Origin: Pelagicoccus albus
Lineage (GTDB): Bacteria; Verrucomicrobiota; Verrucomicrobiia; Opitutales; Opitutaceae
NCBI RefSeq assembly: GCF_014230145.1
Contig: NZ_JACHVC010000005.1
Coordinates: 300,273 to 364,272, forward strand
Length of the DNA stretch: 64,000 bases
Reading direction: 5' to 3'
Part shown: one piece after another, positions 8,443 through 18,734 of the stretch
Numbering within the stretch: the first letter of the stretch is position 1
How the letters are laid out: each line of letters starts with the position of its first letter
Program-made: the position numbers and the translations under genes
The notes under the pieces: model-generated
What the model saw: the letters and a program-made list of their open reading frames with translations, nothing else
Databases searched by the model: none
What the model was told of the DNA's origin: nothing

Positions 8443-9915
8443 GATGGTGGTACCCTTGTTTTGTTCGCTTTTCACCTTGATAATCCCATCTTGCTGATCG
8501 ACCAGCTGTTTTACGATTACCATGCCAAGTCCGAAACTCTGTTCCCCAGAGGTTCCGAGCTGAGAGGTGTCCTTGCCGGGTTTGAATAGGAGAGGGATTT
8601 TCTCAGCGGGGATGCCGATACCATTATCGGTAACGGATACGGTAAGGGCTCGGTGGGCCGTGTCCTTGGTCATGGTGATTGTGACCTTGTCGTTTGGATG
8701 GCTGAACTTGATGGCGTTGGAAATTAGGTTGTTGAAGATTCGTTTCACCGCATTCTTGTCGCCGAGTATGATGCCATCTTTTTCATCCTCTGGGTTGATT
8801 TGGGTGACGAGCTCGATGTTTTTTGGCGAGGCGAGGTGAATCAAATTGGCTACGCAGGAATCGATTTTCCGCTTCATATTCACGGGAGCCATTTCCAGAT
8901 TTGTGCTTTCCGCCTGTATTTTACTCAGATCCAACAGGTCCTCGATAATGGAAAACAGGAAGTCTGAAGACGACTTTATCAGGCCAAGGTATTCGCGGTT
9001 TTCTTCCGATAGAGTTTCGTCGAGAAGTAGCAACTGAGTGAGTCCGTCGATGCCAGAGAGGGGTGCTCGGAGGTCATGCGAACAGATGGACAGAAATTTC
9101 TCCTTCATCGAGTACGCCTCCTTGAATTCACTCACGTTGCTCCGAAGCTGGTCAGCTTGGATCTTGGATTCTAGGTGAACGGATGCCCGTGCTTGTACCT
9201 CGTCCAGGCAAAATGGTTTGGTAATAAAGTCGGATGCCCCTGAGCGGAACATCTTCAAGACTATGTCTTTTTCGGTAATGCTGGAAAGGAAGATGATGGG
9301 GAGTTCTCGGAAGCCCAGCTCGTTGCGGATTTTTCGGCAAAGCTCGTCGCCGTTGAGTTTGGGCATGATGTAGTCGGTGATGACTAGGTCTATGCTTTGC
9401 GAGTTCTCTTGGAAGACTTCCAAGGCTTTTTCGCCATCGGGAGCACCAAGTACCCGTAGGCCAATTGCTCTCAAACCAGTGATAATGAGCATTCGGATGG
9501 CACTGCTGTCTTCGACTACCAACACAGTTCGGCCTTTCAGCTTGTTTTGGGCTTTCATCGCCCGCTCGATGGAGAGGCTCAGTTCCCCGGGGAGGAAAGG
9601 TTTTGCGACGTAGTCGTTTCCACCTGCCTGATATCCCCGCTGGCGCGATTTAACGGTATCGTTCGCTGTGATGAAGATAATCGGCACTTGGGTGAGCGAT
9701 GTGCCTTTTCCGGTCCGAATTTGGTGGCAAGTCTGGTAGCCGTCTATGCCTGGCATGTCGACATCCAAGGTCACTATATTAGGTCGGACAGTGTCGAGCT
9801 GGGCTATGGCAGACGCCCCGTCGCTGGCCTCAAAGACCTCGTAATGCTGGGATTCTAGTTCCCTACGGATTCTCTTTCGAATGGTAGCGCTGTCGTCGAC
9901 TACAAGTACTTTCAT
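8356..9915 (-). CDS. Hybrid sensor histidine kinase with two N-terminal receiver domains
   Basis: Order of domains: REC1 (residues ~1-120, phosphoacceptor Asp51 in TLDVDMPG), REC2 (~128-248, Asp181 in ITDYIMPKLNG), a short linker helix, HisKA (~270-335, His280 in CSHDLRAPLSG), HATPase_c (~380-500, N box NLISNAIKFSH, G1 TDNGIGIP, G2 SFGLGMV). There are no membrane segments and no sensor domain, so it is a cytoplasmic kinase whose activity is probably set through its own receivers by another kinase. No HTH output partner lies nearby. The last residues are low-complexity and encoded in the overlap with the VanZ-like gene. Confidence 0.92.
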   Translation of the reverse strand: MKVLVVDDSATIRKRIRRELESQHYEVFEASDGASAIAQLDTVRPNIVTLDVDMPGIDGYQTCHQIRTGKGTSLTQVPIIFITANDTVKSRQRGYQAGGNDYVAKPFLPGELSLSIERAMKAQNKLKGRTVLVVEDSSAIRMLIITGLRAIGLRVLGAPDGEKALEVFQENSQSIDLVITDYIMPKLNGDELCRKIRNELGFRELPIIFLSSITEKDIVLKMFRSGASDFITKPFCLDEVQARASVHLESKIQADQLRSNVSEFKEAYSMKEKFLSICSHDLRAPLSGIDGLTQLLLLDETLSEENREYLGLIKSSSDFLFSIIEDLLDLSKIQAESTNLEMAPVNMKRKIDSCVANLIHLASPKNIELVTQINPEDEKDGIILGDKNAVKRIFNNLISNAIKFSHPNDKVTITMTKDTAHRALTVSVTDNGIGIPAEKIPLLFKPGKDTSQLGTSGEQSFGLGMVIVKQLVDQQDGIIKVKSEQNKGTTISVTFPLAAATSTPEPQLQEPAVPSKLAV

Positions 9916-10060
9916 TTTAGGAAGGATGGGAAAATGAGTTCTCGGGGCTTCTGTCTAAACATTGATCAAACGGAATTTGACGGGAGATCTGTAGGGAATC
10001 CGGCGAAAAGATTCCGCTCGCAATCGCTCGACTTGCCAACGCGAGTTTTGCCCAATCTAA

Positions 10061-12073
<2,013 letters not shown>

Positions 12074-12115
12074 TTGAAGATTGACCGAATATTCCTCTTG
12101 GTGAATGTTTGCTGA

Positions 12116-12478
12116 ATGAAGTGTGTCTCGATCTTCAAGTGCCTCGCAGACGAGTCCCGGCTCCGCATACTCAACCTGCTACGTCGCGGCCCGCTGTGTG
12201 TTTGCCACGTGCAAGAGGCGCTTCAGCTGCCGCAGCCAAAAATTTCCAAGCAGCTAGCCTACCTCAAAAAGCATGGCCTGCTCGAGTCGCGGCGCTTCAA
12301 CAATTGGACAATTTACGAAATTCCTGAGGTTGCGTCATCGCTACTATCCACCAATTTGCGGGAGCTTGAGAGCGAGTTTGCCCGAGGCGAGTTTGTGGAG
12401 GATTCCAAGCGTCTCGAGGATCTCGATACCAGCATTGCGTGTGTTCCGACCACTAAATGCTGCGAAGGAGCCTGTTGA
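12116..12478 (+). CDS. ArsR-family metalloregulator
   Basis: Winged-helix repressor of 120 residues. The DNA-binding helix region carries the arsenic-sensor type motif LCVCHVQEALQLPQPKIS, i.e. the Cys-x-Cys pair in the same place as ArsR ELCVCDL. The C-terminus is also cysteine-rich (CVPTTKCCEGAC), which may give further metal-binding ligands. No arsenate reductase, arsenite pump or other ars gene is visible nearby; the convergent neighbour is a SulP transporter. It lies 42 bases after ligA on the same strand but is probably transcribed separately. As(III) sensing is an inference from the motif. Confidence 0.88.
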   Translation: MKCVSIFKCLADESRLRILNLLRRGPLCVCHVQEALQLPQPKISKQLAYLKKHGLLESRRFNNWTIYEIPEVASSLLSTNLRELESEFARGEFVEDSKRLEDLDTSIACVPTTKCCEGAC

Positions 12479-12496
12479 GCAAACGGGTAGGAGGTA

Positions 12497-14266
12497 CTAG
12501 CTCTCTTCTCCATCCTCACGCCGCTTTTTACCGAAGAGCATGATATCGGCGGTTTTGACGCCGAGGACGGATTGAGCCCGAATCAGAGCGCTCCGGGTAC
12601 TGAGAGTCAGGTTATCTGGCGTGTGTTCGAACACGTTTTCCTGGCCCAAGATCGAGATCACTCCGGTATTGGTAAGGACTCGCATAATCTCGGGCATCGC
12701 TCCGCTGACTACCACGGACACTCCGCGCTTTTTCGCTTGTTTGGCGAAGTCTCCAATAGCGAGGGCACCTGTGGCGTCCAGATGGCGAGCATTTTTAAGC
12801 CGCAGGATGATAGCCTTGATTTCGGGTGCATCGACGAGGTGTCGTAATTGCTCTTCAAACACATCTGTTGAACCGAAGAAAAGATCTCCCTCCACGTGCA
12901 TGATCGAGATGGCCGCATTTCGCTGGTCCGGGCTGACCTCTTTTTCGGTCAATTCTCCTTGTTCGTTGAAGCCGTACTCAACCATGTCTGGGATGGAGGC
13001 TTTTTTCAGAAAGAGAAGAACAGAAGTGGCCACTCCAGCGTAGATTGCGGTGTCCAATGGAAAAACGAGGCCTGCTCCGAACGTGATGCAGAATGTTGCG
13101 GCATCGGACTTGGTGGCCTTGACCAAGGCCTTTATGGTCGAGGGTCTGATCAGGGAGATTCCTACGAGTATGACTAGGGCCGCCAAAGCTGATTTCGGAA
13201 CGAATCCGATAATTGGACCGAGCAGCAAGGCGCCGATAACTAGGATCGCTCCGCTTACCATGCTTGAAACGGGGCTGCGAGCTCCACTGGCAAAGTTGAG
13301 AGTCGACCGGGTAAGTGATCCCGAAACGGGCATACCTGAGCCAAAGGCATTCACTGTATCCGCCACTCCCATACTGATCATTTGCTGGCGTATATCCACT
13401 GTATCACCCGCTTGTGAAGCAAGCGCTTTGGCGATGGACGCGCTCTCCAGGAGCGAAAGAAAGGCGATTGCAAAAGCGACTCCGAGCAGGTCGTGCATTT
13501 GCTGCAGGTCGAAAGTCGGCATGCTCAATGGCCAGCTTCCTACAGGCACTGCATCCAGCGAGGCGAAGGAGACTCCATACCGGGGTGCGAACCAAGCGAT
13601 TGCTGCGGCGAAGGCTAGGGAAACGGCGACATAGGGAATCGCCTTGAGCCAACGTTTCAGAGCGACCGCTACAAGGATGGTGCTTGCTGACAAGGCCAGT
13701 GCGGCAGGTGAGAAGCTGCCTATGTGCTGAGCGGTGACAATCAGTGACTCCAGAAAGGTCGCCGCTCGAGGGGCCTCGATACCGAGGGCCGGCTTCAGTT
13801 GATTGACGATGATCAGCAAGGCAGCGGCACTAACGTAGCCAGTTACTACGCTGCGAGATACATAGCGAATAACGATATCCGCCCGGACCAGCGCACCCGC
13901 GACCATGAAGGCTCCAATCATGAGCAGGAGAAGAGGCATGGCCGCGATGCGACTTTCCGCCGGCCAATCCAATGCCAAGAAACCGCTAAGCAAAAGCACA
14001 GCGCTTGCATTGGTGGGGCCGAGCATCAGAAAACGCGAGCTGCCGAGCAAAGGGCCAGTGAGAGAGCCGATAGCGCTCGAATAGATGCCAAAATTAACGG
14101 GCAAGCCCGCTATCATGGCATAGGCCATACCTTGGGGGAAATCCAGCAAGGCGACGTTGGCTCCCGCTTTTCCATCCGCGAGCAGGTCCTGTTTCCGATA
14201 TCCTTTCAGGAATTTCAGAAGAGGGAGTCTAAATCTTCTTGGTTTGGAGGATTTCTCGGATTCCAT
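12497..14266 (-). CDS. SulP-family anion transporter with STAS domain
   Basis: Inner-membrane transporter of 589 residues for sulfate, bicarbonate or another anion. The first ~430 residues are strongly hydrophobic with the SulP signatures LLDFPQGMAYAMIAGLPVNFGIYSS and GSGMPVSGSLTRSTLNFASGARSP. A C-terminal STAS domain (residues ~455-560) shows RLKNARHLDATGALAIGDF. A short charged tail follows. The gene faces the ArsR gene with an 18-base gap, so the two are convergent. No carbonic anhydrase or sulfate-assimilation gene is adjacent, so the substrate remains open. Confidence 0.92.
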   Translation of the reverse strand: MESEKSSKPRRFRLPLLKFLKGYRKQDLLADGKAGANVALLDFPQGMAYAMIAGLPVNFGIYSSAIGSLTGPLLGSSRFLMLGPTNASAVLLLSGFLALDWPAESRIAAMPLLLLMIGAFMVAGALVRADIVIRYVSRSVVTGYVSAAALLIIVNQLKPALGIEAPRAATFLESLIVTAQHIGSFSPAALALSASTILVAVALKRWLKAIPYVAVSLAFAAAIAWFAPRYGVSFASLDAVPVGSWPLSMPTFDLQQMHDLLGVAFAIAFLSLLESASIAKALASQAGDTVDIRQQMISMGVADTVNAFGSGMPVSGSLTRSTLNFASGARSPVSSMVSGAILVIGALLLGPIIGFVPKSALAALVILVGISLIRPSTIKALVKATKSDAATFCITFGAGLVFPLDTAIYAGVATSVLLFLKKASIPDMVEYGFNEQGELTEKEVSPDQRNAAISIMHVEGDLFFGSTDVFEEQLRHLVDAPEIKAIILRLKNARHLDATGALAIGDFAKQAKKRGVSVVVSGAMPEIMRVLTNTGVISILGQENVFEHTPDNLTLSTRSALIRAQSVLGVKTADIMLFGKKRREDGEES

Positions 14267-14362
14267 CGTTTCCGTTTTCCGGAGACAAACTTAGGGTTTG
14301 CTCTCTCGGATGGTAACTTAATGAGTCCAATCGGTGTGGCGACCAATTAAATATGTCTAAGC

Positions 14363-14392
14363 AAAAGAACTACAGCGAGTCAGCTGTAGTTC
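14363..14392 (-). terminator. Intrinsic-type terminator hairpin after the 152-aa hypothetical gene
   Basis: A perfect 10-base inverted repeat (GAACTACAGC and its complement at 14367-14376 and 14383-14392) with a 6-base loop, followed on the reverse strand by TTTT. It lies 23 bases beyond the stop of the 14415-14873 gene. Confidence 0.65.
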
Positions 14393-14414
14393 GAAGTGTA
14401 TCAAGGAATTGGAT

Positions 14415-14873
14415 CTAGTATCCGCCCGGGCCTTGCATCTTATTTTGCAGCTCGATTTGGAAGGCTTCGATATCTTCGGGGCTTGGCTGATAACCCTCCT
14501 GCTCGGTGTCGAGTCCGAGTCGGCCATAGGGGTCTACACTCCATTGAGCTTTCACCCCATCGGAAAAGACCACGCTTCCGCTCAATGCCGCGCCGGGGCG
14601 CTTAATCTTATCGATATCCACTGAAACCGCTCCGCCTCCTACCAGTTCCGCCTCAGCTGGTAGCGCATCTTGCTCTGCTGTGGCCTCTTCTTCGGGCTCA
14701 GGTTCTGGCGGAGGAGCAAGATCGAGATTGAGATCGTCCATGAGGAAGCGAACTTCCATGTAAGTCATTGGGATCTTAAATTCGTCGACGATTAGGCGCT
14801 GGATGTCTGCGATGCTGGCTCCATCGGCCAAATTTTGCGCGACTTGGGATTTTTGCTCGTTGCTTAGTGACAT
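14415..14873 (-). CDS. Hypothetical protein with helical N-terminus and acidic Pro/Glu linker
   Basis: I do not recognise a named family. The 152-residue product begins with a compact helical segment (residues ~1-50, including ADGASIADIQRLIVDEF and YMEVRFLMDDL), then an acidic Pro/Glu-rich linker (~51-70), then a possible beta-rich C-terminal part with WSVDPYGRLG and a helical end (SPEDIEAFQIELQNKM). There is no signal peptide or membrane segment. The N-terminal part could be a helix-turn-helix-like or coiled-coil element (inference). It lies 144 bases downstream of dnaA on the same strand and has its own hairpin terminator. Confidence 0.75.
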   Translation of the reverse strand: MSLSNEQKSQVAQNLADGASIADIQRLIVDEFKIPMTYMEVRFLMDDLNLDLAPPPEPEPEEEATAEQDALPAEAELVGGGAVSVDIDKIKRPGAALSGSVVFSDGVKAQWSVDPYGRLGLDTEQEGYQPSPEDIEAFQIELQNKMQGPGGY

Positions 14874-14952
14874 GGTTTAAAAAATCGGTTTCGAGCAGGG
14901 AAATAGGGATCTGGGTCGAGTGGAAGTAAGAAATGGCCTCTTCTCGAAACTG

Positions 14953-14984
14953 ACGAAGCCACTGCGGTTAGGCAGCGGCTTCGT
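14953..14984 (-). terminator. Hairpin downstream of dnaA
   Basis: Long stem: ACGAAGCC, one mismatched base, CTGC, loop GGTTAG, then GCAG, one mismatch, GGCTTCGT. It sits 33 bases past the dnaA stop on the reverse strand. The U-tract is weak (CAGTTTCG), so it may act as an mRNA 3' end stabiliser instead of a strong terminator. Confidence 0.5.
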
Positions 14985-15017
14985 AATAATCAGGTAGTTT
15001 TTGGAAAGAAAGGTATC

Positions 15018-16406
15018 TTACTTTGAGAGAATGCTCTTCAGGTATTCGACGCTGTGGCGTACGGAGTCGTCTTGCTCCACCAAGTTGTCCACCTGCTTGC
15101 AGGCATGGATCACAGTACCATGGTCGCGTCCGCCAAAGGCTTCTCCCACTTCTTGCAAAGAGTGTTTTGTCAGCTCGCGGCTTAGGTACATGGCGATCTG
15201 GCGGGGTACTGCGATATGAGCAGGGCGGCGACGGGAAAGCATGTCGGAATGGCGAAGCTCAAAGTACTCGGCGACCTTTTTCTGGATGGTGTCGATATTA
15301 AGCTGCTGTTTAGCGGCTTCCATCAATACGTCCGAAAGGAGTTGTTCGCAGGTTGCGATATTGAGTGGCTTGCCGGTCAAAGACGAGTAGCTGCAAACCT
15401 TTATCAATGCGCCCTCGAGTCGGCGGATGTTCTTTACGATGTGCTTGGCAATGAAGTGGAGCACTTCGTCGCTGATGTCGTAGTTGTGCTGAAGGGCCTT
15501 CTTGCGAAGGATCGCCGCACGGGTTTCGAAATCGGGAGCTTGGATGTCGGTGACGAGTCCCCATTGGAATCGGGAAACAAGACGGCTTTCCAATTTAGCG
15601 ATTTCGTTGGCAGGGCGATCGCTGGAGAGGAAAATCTGCTTCTGGGATTCGAACAGATCGTTGAAAGTGTGGAAAAACTCTTCTTGGATACGCTCTTTGC
15701 CGCTTAGGAATTGGACGTCGTCAATGAGCAATACGTCAACATTGCGGTAGCGCTGGCGGAATTTGGTGAGGGTGTTTTCCTGGATCGCGGAGATGAACTC
15801 GTTGGTGAACTTCTCGGAGGAAAGATAAACGACACGGGCATCTGGGCGGTTTTGCAGGATATGGTGTCCCACCGCATGCATGAGGTGCGTTTTGCCGAGA
15901 CCGGTTTCTCCGTATAGAAAGAGAGGATTGTAGGCTCCGGCGGGCGAGTGGGCTACTGCGATAGAAGCGGCGTGAGCCAACTGAGAGTTCGAACCGATGA
16001 CGAAATTCTCGAAGGTGTTGCGAGGATTGAGGTTCGCTTCGCCTGATTTTTTGGCTGAGGAAGCCTTGGGGCGTGGCGTTTCTGTGACGAGACGCTCGCG
16101 GACCGGAGCTACCGAAGGCTCTTCCTTCGGAGCTTCTTCTGACTCGGTCGGAAAGTCGTTGGAAATCTTTACGGTGACGGGGTGCCCGAGCTCTGCTTGA
16201 AACGACTTGGCAAGCAGATCGAGGTAGTTGTCGTTGATCCAGTACGCTGTGAAGGCGTTTTGTACGCCAAGCACGATATTTTCGCCGTTGGCTTCTAGGC
16301 ACACTAAATCTGTGAACCAGCTTTGGTAGATATCGGAAGGTAGGACTTGGGAAAGTTCGGATCTAACCTTTTCCCAGAGTTGAGTCTGCTCGGTGAGCTG
16401 TCGCAT
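15018..16406 (-). CDS. dnaA: Chromosomal replication initiator DnaA
   Basis: Binds DnaA boxes and opens the replication origin. The 462-residue protein shows domain I (residues ~1-85, [10 protein letters not shown]...YQSWF), a variable linker rich in Glu/Pro (~86-125), the AAA+ domain with Walker A GETGLGKT (166-173), Walker [14 protein letters not shown], and the C-terminal DNA-binding domain IV with the signature [17 protein letters not shown]. Length is typical. The neighbours are not dnaN/recF/gyrB; instead hprK lies upstream beyond a 494-base noncoding region, and a hypothetical gene downstream. The promoter region contains DnaA-box-like sites, suggesting autoregulation. Confidence 0.97.
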   Translation of the reverse strand: MRQLTEQTQLWEKVRSELSQVLPSDIYQSWFTDLVCLEANGENIVLGVQNAFTAYWINDNYLDLLAKSFQAELGHPVTVKISNDFPTESEEAPKEEPSVAPVRERLVTETPRPKASSAKKSGEANLNPRNTFENFVIGSNSQLAHAASIAVAHSPAGAYNPLFLYGETGLGKTHLMHAVGHHILQNRPDARVVYLSSEKFTNEFISAIQENTLTKFRQRYRNVDVLLIDDVQFLSGKERIQEEFFHTFNDLFESQKQIFLSSDRPANEIAKLESRLVSRFQWGLVTDIQAPDFETRAAILRKKALQHNYDISDEVLHFIAKHIVKNIRRLEGALIKVCSYSSLTGKPLNIATCEQLLSDVLMEAAKQQLNIDTIQKKVAEYFELRHSDMLSRRRPAHIAVPRQIAMYLSRELTKHSLQEVGEAFGGRDHGTVIHACKQVDNLVEQDDSVRHSVEYLKSILSK

Positions 16407-16428
16407 GGGTTTACGTTAAAGAAGGCGG

Positions 16429-16437
16429 TTATTCACA
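16429..16437 (+). promoter_or_regulatory. DnaA box (TTATTCACA)
   Basis: Exact match to the consensus TTATNCACA, 23 bases upstream of the dnaA start codon. At this distance it would lie in the dnaA leader or promoter, suitable for autoregulation. Confidence 0.6.
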
Positions 16438-16824
16438 GGATTGCGGTGGAGGTGGGGATCGGATCTGGTTCTAACGTAAATTCTGCCGGGTATTTAACAG
16501 GTTTTTAAAATTTTGAGCCTTCGCGGATTGGGAAGGCTCAAGGGTGTTTGCTAAATATTTGGTTATCAGAGACTTGGGCTGAATGATCTTAGAGGTGGCT
16601 GAATTTTTGGTGTTTGGAACAGATTGGATTCCCTAGCGGGTAGGGCTCATTTTCGTGAGCGTCACAGTAACGTAAACTGGATCCGCTTTCTCAAGCTCTA
16701 GTTTTCGACAAGTTGTTAACACTGGATTGAGGATAACTTTTAGTTGCTTTTTCCTGCTTTCGGGAAATCGAGAAGAAGCCCGAGTTTTAGAGCCTGAAAG
16801 TCAGAAAGGAGCTCGGTTTATAGC

Positions 16825-16854
16825 CGAAATTGGGCCGAATCCGGGCCAATTTCG
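16825..16854 (-). terminator. Hairpin beyond hprK
   Basis: Inverted repeat CGAAATTGG / CCAATTTCG with a 12-base GC-rich loop, about 47 bases past the hprK stop on the reverse strand. There is no clear U-tract, so it could be either the operon's 3' end or part of the dnaA upstream region. Confidence 0.35.
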
Positions 16855-16900
16855 TAACCTTGGCGTAATTTTTTTTTAGCTCAGCTGATAAGTCCAACAA

Positions 16901-17863
16901 TCAGGCGTTCTTGGACATAAATTCGATGAGGCGATCATTGAATTCCTTAGCGGGATCGTGTCCGAGCATCTTCAAGGCTTGGACCATGGCGGAAACTTCC
17001 ACAAGTCGAGCCATATCGCGTCCTGGGCGCACGTATAATTCGATGTGGGGCACTTCCATGCCAAGGATCGGGAAAAAGTGCTGTTCGAGTCCGGTTCGAT
17101 CTTCCTCGGTTGAAACGCCGGCTTCGATCAGTGTCACCACGAGGTCGATACGTTTTTCGAGACGCACGCTTCTTACCCCGAACATTTCGCCCACATTTAT
17201 GATCCCGATGCCGCGACACTCCATGTGGCCGCGGTTTAGCTCCATGGCTGACGCGGTCAGCTCTCGTTCATCGATGAGCTTAATGCGAGTCATATCGTCC
17301 GCTACGATGGAGTGGCCGCGCTCAATCAAGGCGAGGGCGCACTCGCTCTTGCCCACTCCGCTCGAGCCTCGGATCAGGGTGCCGATACCCTTTATGTCCA
17401 TCATGGTGCCGTGCTCGGTCGTGGTGGGAGCGAATTCTCCATCTATTGCCAAAGTGGCGGAGTTGATGAAGTTCATGGTGATCATGGAGGTACGCAGAAT
17501 CGGGAGACTGCGTTTCTCGGCGATCTCCACCATGATCGGAAGAGGGTTGTAATTCCTAGAAATGATTAGGCAGGGGATGCCTTTGCTCACCATAGCGTTT
17601 ATGCGCTCTTTCTGAACTTCTTGGCTGAGGCTTCGAAGATAGGTCATCTCCGCTGCTCCGAGTACCTGAAGTCGCTTGTTGGCGAAATACTTGTAGAAGC
17701 CCGTTAGGGCGAGGGAAGGGCGATTGACGCTTCCCTCCTTGATTATGCGTCTTAGCCCTCTTTGTCCCGCTACGACCTCCAGCTTCAGTAGTTCTCGATG
17801 TTTATCTACGAAGTCGCGCACCGATATGCCATCGATTCGCTTTACGGGTTTGGGGAGCGGCAT
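16901..17863 (-). CDS. hprK: HPr kinase/phosphorylase
   Basis: Phosphorylates and dephosphorylates HPr on a serine in response to metabolites. The N-terminal domain covers residues ~1-130. The catalytic domain begins with EHGTMMDIKGIG (His151) and has the P-loop GSSGVGKS (166-173) and the HprK signature around MECRGIGIINVGEMFG. Length 320 is normal. It is the last gene of the reverse block that contains lptB-lptA-lptC-kdsC. In many Gram-negative bacteria hprK lies in the lptAB-rpoN-hpf-ptsN cluster; here rpoN, hpf and ptsN are absent from the junction. No HPr gene is in the window. Confidence 0.93.
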   Translation of the reverse strand: MPLPKPVKRIDGISVRDFVDKHRELLKLEVVAGQRGLRRIIKEGSVNRPSLALTGFYKYFANKRLQVLGAAEMTYLRSLSQEVQKERINAMVSKGIPCLIISRNYNPLPIMVEIAEKRSLPILRTSMITMNFINSATLAIDGEFAPTTTEHGTMMDIKGIGTLIRGSSGVGKSECALALIERGHSIVADDMTRIKLIDERELTASAMELNRGHMECRGIGIINVGEMFGVRSVRLEKRIDLVVTLIEAGVSTEEDRTGLEQHFFPILGMEVPHIELYVRPGRDMARLVEVSAMVQALKMLGHDPAKEFNDRLIEFMSKNA

Positions 17864-17948
17864 GATTGTGTGGGCTGGAGGTGAGGTCTACGGAGAGCGC
17901 ACAGCAGGCGCGATTTCGATCGCGACCTGTAATGTTCTGTCGAGACAA

Positions 17949-18734
17949 TCACATATTGAAATTTTCGCCGAGATAGATTTTTCGGCTTTTGGGGTCGTTT
18001 ACGAGGAAGTGTCTATCGCCTGATGCAAGGATTTCGCCTTTGTTCACGATGTAGGCTCGGTCGGTAATCGACAAGGTGTCGCGAACGTTGTGGTCCGTAA
18101 TGAGAATTCCGATGCCGCGGTCTTTCAGGCCGAGCACGATGCGTTGCACTTCGGACACGTTGATCGGATCCACGCCGGCGAAAGGTTCGTCCATCAGCAA
18201 AAAGTCTGGTTGGGTGACAAGACAGCGGGCAATTTCCAACCGGCGTCTTTCTCCACCGGACAAGGTGTAGGCTTTTTGCTTGGCGAGTGAAAGCAAACCG
18301 AGGTCGTTGAGCTGGCGTTCGATGACCTCTTTGCGCTCTTTGCGGTTGAAGGGGATGGTTTCGGCGACCGCTTGAACGTTTTGCCAGACGGTTAACTTTT
18401 TGAATACGCTGGGCTCCTGAGAGAGGTAGCCTATTCCCAGACGGGCACGGCGGTGGATCTTTAAATACGCTATGTCGCGACCGTCTAACAATACTTGCCC
18501 CTTGGTCGCCTCAACCAAGCCAGCGATCATGTAGAAAGTCGTGGTCTTACCAGCTCCATTGGGCCCGAGCAGTCCGACTACTTCACCGGTTTGGACCTCG
18601 AGGTCGATGCCTTTGACTACGGTCTTGGTTCCGTAAGATTTGACCAGTCCGATCGCCTTAATGCTCTTTGGGGCGCGGCTTGGTTTCTCCTCGGTCTTTT
18701 CTTCGGGTTCTACTGGAGCTACGGAATCACTCAT
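17949..18734 (-). CDS. lptB: LPS export ABC transporter ATP-binding protein LptB
   Basis: Cytoplasmic ATPase that powers extraction of lipopolysaccharide from the inner membrane with LptF/LptG/LptC. Visible motifs: Walker A GLLGPNGAGKTT, Q-loop YLSQEPSVFKKLTVWQN (typical of LptB), signature LSGGERRRLEIAR, Walker B FLLMDEPFAGVDP and the switch His in LITDHNVRDTL. About 30 extra N-terminal residues rich in Glu/Lys/Pro precede the family core. The ATG at 18734 overlaps the lptA stop (TGATG); a GTG one codon upstream is possible. A likely partner permease lies at 39474-40586. Confidence 0.95.
   Translation of the reverse strand: MSDSVAPVEPEEKTEEKPSRAPKSIKAIGLVKSYGTKTVVKGIDLEVQTGEVVGLLGPNGAGKTTTFYMIAGLVEATKGQVLLDGRDIAYLKIHRRARLGIGYLSQEPSVFKKLTVWQNVQAVAETIPFNRKERKEVIERQLNDLGLLSLAKQKAYTLSGGERRRLEIARCLVTQPDFLLMDEPFAGVDPINVSEVQRIVLGLKDRGIGILITDHNVRDTLSITDRAYIVNKGEILASGDRHFLVNDPKSRKIYLGENFNM

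Larger units (their letters stand above)
16407..16900. other. 494-base noncoding region upstream of dnaA (oriC / dnaA-control candidate)
   Basis: No coding frame of worth is visible. The stretch holds a perfect TTATNCACA DnaA box (TTATTCACA, 16429-16437), a one-mismatch box on the other strand (TGAGGATAA, 16728-16736), three copies of TAACGTAA or its complement (16411-16418, 16472-16479, 16668-16675), an AT-rich patch (16495-16515), and a T run at 16869-16877. This combination fits a dnaA promoter with autoregulation and possibly the replication origin, but two good boxes are few for an oriC. Confidence 0.45.
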
